From the IMG/VR virus record IMGVR_UViG_3300032246_000344, positions 1-24,612 of that record: a stretch of DNA of 24,612 nt, one strand, 5' to 3'. Positions 22,461-24,612 of this stretch are shown here, piece by piece (within the stretch, counting starts at the first letter, position 1; the number at the start of each line of letters is the position of its first letter). Origin of the DNA: a virus. Below the pieces are notes generated by a model. The model saw nothing but the letters and a program-made list of their open reading frames with translations, did not search any database and was not told the DNA's origin. The position numbers were made by a program, and so were the translations under genes.

Positions 22461-23040
22461 ATTTGCATTTCAAGCTGCTGTTTATTTTGAAGGTGAATTT
22501 TTAATGACCGTGTATGAACTTGCATTAAAAATGGAAGTTGACACAGCATCTATTAAAGAACAAAATATAGCAATGGACAGGATACATTATTTCTTACATG
22601 AATGTTTGGGTAATAGTATCTTTGTACAAGAAACTGAAAAGAAAGCTATAGAAAAATATATGCAGGCTGATATTAAAGTCTGCACATTGCCAGATGAGCC
22701 ATACGATCAAATCATAACCATATTGTTATTACTTAAACTAAACGCAATAACAGAAGGCAAACTGCATATCACTGACATTTCACTTATGTCTGGATTAAGT
22801 GATGATGTTAAATTTGTATATGATGTAGAAACTGTAGCTAGTCACCCATTTGGTAATAAGGGATGGTGGGCTGAGTCATCTACTAATATATCAGACATAA
22901 CCAAATCTAATAAAAAGGATAAAATTGTTAGATTGGTAAAACAACATAGTGATTGGTCAAGTGTTGGATTAGATTGGGAACAAAAAGAATATGCCACTAC
23001 TGAAATTATTTTTAGTAATGACCATGAAAAACAACCATAA
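22438..23040 (+). CDS. Conserved T4-like phage protein of unknown function
   Basis: This 200-aa protein, starting at TTG, begins with a strand-rich region (IEREFAFQAAVYFEGEFLMT, VYELALKM), then helices QNIAMDRIHYFLHECLGNSI and EKKAIEKYMQADIKV. A central segment, TLPDEPYDQIITILLLLKLN, is followed by a second half with GLSDDVKFVYDVE, GNKGWWAES and HSDWSSVGLDWEQKE. The LPDEPYDQI plus KLNAI block and the GWW motif resemble a family of unannotated proteins in marine T4-like phages (from memory). No catalytic motif, membrane helix or signal peptide is clear; the LLLLKL run is an amphipathic helix in context rather than a membrane span. The gene overlaps the preceding one by 23 bases and is followed by a 38-base gap holding a sigma70-like promoter. 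Confidence 0.75.
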   Translation: MATKIEREFAFQAAVYFEGEFLMTVYELALKMEVDTASIKEQNIAMDRIHYFLHECLGNSIFVQETEKKAIEKYMQADIKVCTLPDEPYDQIITILLLLKLNAITEGKLHITDISLMSGLSDDVKFVYDVETVASHPFGNKGWWAESSTNISDITKSNKKDKIVRLVKQHSDWSSVGLDWEQKEYATTEIIFSNDHEKQP

Positions 23041-23043
23041 TTG

Positions 23044-23072
23044 TTGATTTACATAAAAATCTATGTTAGAAT
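23044..23072 (+). promoter_or_regulatory. Sigma70-like (early-type) promoter before the polymerase-like gene
   Basis: TTGATT (23044-23049) and TAGAAT (23067-23072) are separated by exactly 17 bases, the optimal host sigma70 arrangement. Transcription would start near 23079, the A of the ATG, predicting a leaderless mRNA. No late octamer is present here, unlike most other promoters in the window. Confidence 0.55.
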
Positions 23073-23080
23073 ACATAGAT
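23059..23080. promoter_or_regulatory. Inverted repeat around the -10 box, possible operator
   Basis: ATCTATGT (23059-23066) and ACATAGAT (23073-23080) are perfect 8-base inverted repeats. The 6-base spacer is exactly the putative -10 hexamer TAGAAT, and the right arm enters the start codon. It may be a repressor or activator site. Confidence 0.5.
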
Positions 23081-23588
23081 GAAAACTGACAATTACGGAC
23101 AAATCATTCTCACAGAAAATGACCTCTGTGATTTATATATGCGTGACCCGTCACGTACAATCAAAAACTGTCTAGTTGATAAACAAATAAGTTTGGACAA
23201 CATCTTTTTATCAGATGAGAATCTGCCCACATTAGTAGAATATGTTGATAACAAAATGTCAACACAAGAGTTTGATGAACACAATCAATCACAATGGCAA
23301 ATGCCCGTAGAATATTATGAGATGGACATTGCTAAATGGGTATTAGACCAATGTAAGAATGAAGAAGAATTACAACGTGCAGGCGATGAACTATTAAAAT
23401 TTCATGATAGGAACATGTTCCCGTTATTAAAGTATTTAAAGTATCTTGTTGATACTATGCGTAGAAATAATATAGTATGGGGTGTTGGTCGTGGTAGTAG
23501 TGTAGCAAGCTATGTATTGTATTTGATTGGAATTCATCGTATAAATAGTTTGTACTATCAATTATCGGTAGACGAATTCTTAAAATAA
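23079..23588 (+). CDS. Orphan DNA polymerase III alpha (family C) palm-like fragment
   Basis: In this 169-aa protein the last 70 or so residues follow the family C polymerase palm: a helix LLKFHDRNMFPLLKYLKYLV, then DTMRRNNIVWGVGRGSSVAS and YVLYLIGIHRINSLYYQLS, closing at VDEFLK. These correspond to the GRGSAAGS, LGIT and FERFLN motifs of bacterial DnaE/PolC. In the full enzymes the catalytic aspartates (PDIDxDF) come just after FERFLN; here the gene stops at that point, so no polymerase activity is expected. The first 100 residues include DLYMRDPSRTIKNCLV and QWQMPVEYYEMDIAKW and are not recognised as polymerase. It might modulate or mimic the host replicase (inference). It has its own sigma70-like promoter, and the stop overlaps the next ribosome-binding site. 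Confidence 0.7.
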   Translation: MKTDNYGQIILTENDLCDLYMRDPSRTIKNCLVDKQISLDNIFLSDENLPTLVEYVDNKMSTQEFDEHNQSQWQMPVEYYEMDIAKWVLDQCKNEEELQRAGDELLKFHDRNMFPLLKYLKYLVDTMRRNNIVWGVGRGSSVASYVLYLIGIHRINSLYYQLSVDEFLK

Positions 23589-23598
23589 GGAGAACAAA

Positions 23599-23973
23599 AT
23601 GAGCGTATATAGATCCGCAATGGGAAAAAGTGTTGATATGGGTGCTATTGTAGCAAAAAATGAAAAAACTAGGGCTGTCGGGAATGTAAAAAATCTCAAT
23701 GCTCGTGGTGATACAATTGATGCACTGGGTAGAGTTGTCAAGCCCGTAACTGAAAAAGTAAATAAAGCATACAGTAAAACAGTAGGCAATCGTTCAGCAC
23801 AAGTTGTTAAAAAACCACCACAACAAATACAACCTGACATTCCAGTAGCACCTAAGGTTGATGTATCTGAACTATTGCCAGAAGAATTAGAACTAGAAGA
23901 ATCATTAGAAGATGATTTGGAAATTGAAAAAATCAAACAAGAAGAATTACAGAAAGCCTCAAAGAAGAAATAA
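23599..23973 (+). CDS. Small conserved T4-like phage protein of unknown function
   Basis: This is a 124-aa protein. The first 70 residues are basic and look conserved: MSVYRSAMGKSVDMGAIVAK, KTRAVGNVKNLNARGDTID, VVKPVTEKVNKAY and VGNRSAQVVKK. The last 40 form an acidic, probably disordered tail with ELLPEELELEESLEDD and a Lys-rich end. The N-terminal pattern is familiar from unannotated proteins of T4-like cyanophages (from memory). The strong AAGGAG (23587-23592), 6 bases before the ATG, is the best ribosome-binding site in this part of the window, so good expression is likely. It lies one base before the cochaperonin gene. Function is unknown; the bipolar charge would suit a DNA- or capsid-associated protein. 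Confidence 0.72.
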   Translation: MSVYRSAMGKSVDMGAIVAKNEKTRAVGNVKNLNARGDTIDALGRVVKPVTEKVNKAYSKTVGNRSAQVVKKPPQQIQPDIPVAPKVDVSELLPEELELEESLEDDLEIEKIKQEELQKASKKK

Positions 23974-23974
23974 T

Positions 23975-24355
23975 ATGGAAGAAAAGAAATTAGCATTTGA
24001 ACCGCATCGTTTTAACAAAAGCCAATTCAAGCCAATTGGCGCCCATATCATAGTATGTGATATGGATTTTGATGTTAGAATATTGAGTAGCGGTATTCTA
24101 TTACCTAATGATGATATGAAAAGTGCAGGTATTCGCCCTCGCTGGGGGAAGATTTATGCTATCGGTTCTGCTAACACGGACCCAGAATATCAGATTGGTA
24201 AATGGATTATGATTAGTCATGGTCGTTGGACTCGCGGTATAGATATCGAGGACGAAGAAGGACCAAAGACTATTCGTAGAGTGGATCCAGCAGATATTTT
24301 ACTTATATCTGATGAGAAATTAAATGATGAGACATTTAGTGATAAGGTATATTAA
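23975..24355 (+). CDS. 31: GroES-like cochaperonin (T4 gp31-like)
   Basis: This 126-aa protein has a GroES fold signature: an initial strand FKPIGAHIIVCDMD (18-31), a mobile-loop region VRILSSGILLPNDDMKSAGI (34-53), then PRWGKIYAIG (55-64), GKWIMISHGRWTRGIDIE and a final RRVDPADILLISDE strand. T4 gp31 (111 aa) replaces GroES on the host GroEL to fold the major capsid protein; the SSGILLPND loop is the GroEL-binding segment. The ATG at 23975 is chosen because an upstream in-frame ATG (23912) lies in the coding region of the previous gene and would add a basic extension foreign to the family. The start follows the previous stop by one base (TAATATG). It is expected to act in cytoplasmic head assembly. 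Confidence 0.83.
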   Translation: MEEKKLAFEPHRFNKSQFKPIGAHIIVCDMDFDVRILSSGILLPNDDMKSAGIRPRWGKIYAIGSANTDPEYQIGKWIMISHGRWTRGIDIEDEEGPKTIRRVDPADILLISDEKLNDETFSDKVY

Positions 24356-24612
24356 ATGATAAATTGGTTTAAGCAAAAAGTTATTAGCTGGGTTAGAGAA
24401 GATTGGAATAAAGTCCGTTCTGGCAATGATGCAATCGTGCCTTCAAATAGTATTGGTATTAGTCCTATTAATAAAGGGCGTAGACTAGATCATAATGGTA
24501 TGAACTTTACTATACATTCAGCGAACGGTGGATTTATAATGGAGTATAATACATATGATCCTAGAACAGATGAACGAAATAATGCTCTACACATCATTAC
24601 TAGTGACCAAGA
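24356..24612 (+). CDS. Unknown phage protein, 3' end outside window
   Basis: An open frame starts at the ATG immediately after the cochaperonin stop (TAAATG) and runs without a stop to the window edge, giving 85 codons. It begins with a Trp-rich amphipathic stretch, MINWFKQKVISWVREDWNKV, followed by GMNFTIHSANGGFIMEYNTY and DPRTDERNNALHIIT, a strand-turn-strand pattern with a charged loop. Similar N-termini occur in small unannotated proteins of T4-like phages (from memory). Adjacent placement suggests translational coupling with the cochaperonin gene. Function is unknown. Confidence 0.65.
   Translation, partial: MINWFKQKVISWVREDWNKVRSGNDAIVPSNSIGISPINKGRRLDHNGMNFTIHSANGGFIMEYNTYDPRTDERNNALHIITSDQ

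Noticed and set aside
22504-22506. ATG at 22504 as the start of the 200-aa protein
   Set aside because: It has no ribosome-binding site and would remove a conserved-looking N-terminal strand, whereas the TTG at 22438 has AGAGG at the right distance.
23912-23974. Longer N-terminus for the GroES-like protein starting at 23912
   Set aside because: It lies wholly within the preceding gene and adds a basic extension unlike GroES/gp31. The ATG at 23975, one base after the upstream stop, fits the family.

Overview
The window reads as part of the late, virion-structure region of a large AT-rich T4-like myovirus (Caudoviricetes), of the marine or freshwater type related to T4-like cyanophages and pelagiphages. 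The evidence is a run of recognisable T4-type proteins: gp1 dNMP kinase, gp18 sheath, gp19 tube, gp4 head completion protein, a gp16-like small terminase and a gp31/GroES-like cochaperonin. T4-type late promoters (NATAAATA) stand in front of several of these genes. No host gene, tRNA, rRNA, CRISPR array or insertion sequence was seen. The host cannot be named from this window.

Layout: (1) 1-841 holds the 3' part of dNMP kinase, with a small zinc-ribbon/HNH-like gene converging on it from the minus strand. (2) 866-4599 is an insulated unit holding only a very long tail sheath gene (1202 aa), bracketed by hairpin terminators with a late promoter between. (3) 4610-11737 is the next unit: tail tube, a second tube-domain protein, a small conserved protein, gp4, small terminase, a 209-aa protein, and a 1079-aa acidic, low-complexity protein that resembles a prohead core or internal virion protein. 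It ends at a strong terminator. (4) 11759-22185 encodes a 1996-aa collagen-like fibre, a GH19 endolysin, an 827-aa protein with Ig-like repeats and a baseplate-type C-terminus, and a 421-aa fibre-like protein. (5) 22184-24612 is a run of small genes: two conserved unknowns (one with a TTG start), an orphan fragment resembling the bacterial DNA polymerase III alpha palm, a 124-aa unknown, a GroES-like cochaperonin and a truncated unknown.

Regulation can be read directly at several points. Three times a rho-independent-type hairpin is followed within about 10-22 bases by a T4-type late promoter, which would separate sheath, tube/head and fibre transcription. At three genes (HNH-like, small terminase, 87-aa gene) the late-promoter octamer lies so close to the ATG that transcription should start at or within the start codon. 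A sigma70-like promoter before the polymerase-like gene shows the same geometry and carries a perfect 8-bp inverted repeat around its -10 box. Leaderless mRNAs are therefore a real possibility in this phage.

The most unusual content is the proline-poor collagen-like fibre (three Gly-X-Thr tracts, with an exact 81-bp tandem duplication), the oversized sheath carrying adhesin-like insert modules, the polymerase III alpha fragment that stops just before the catalytic aspartates, and the leaderless promoter architecture.
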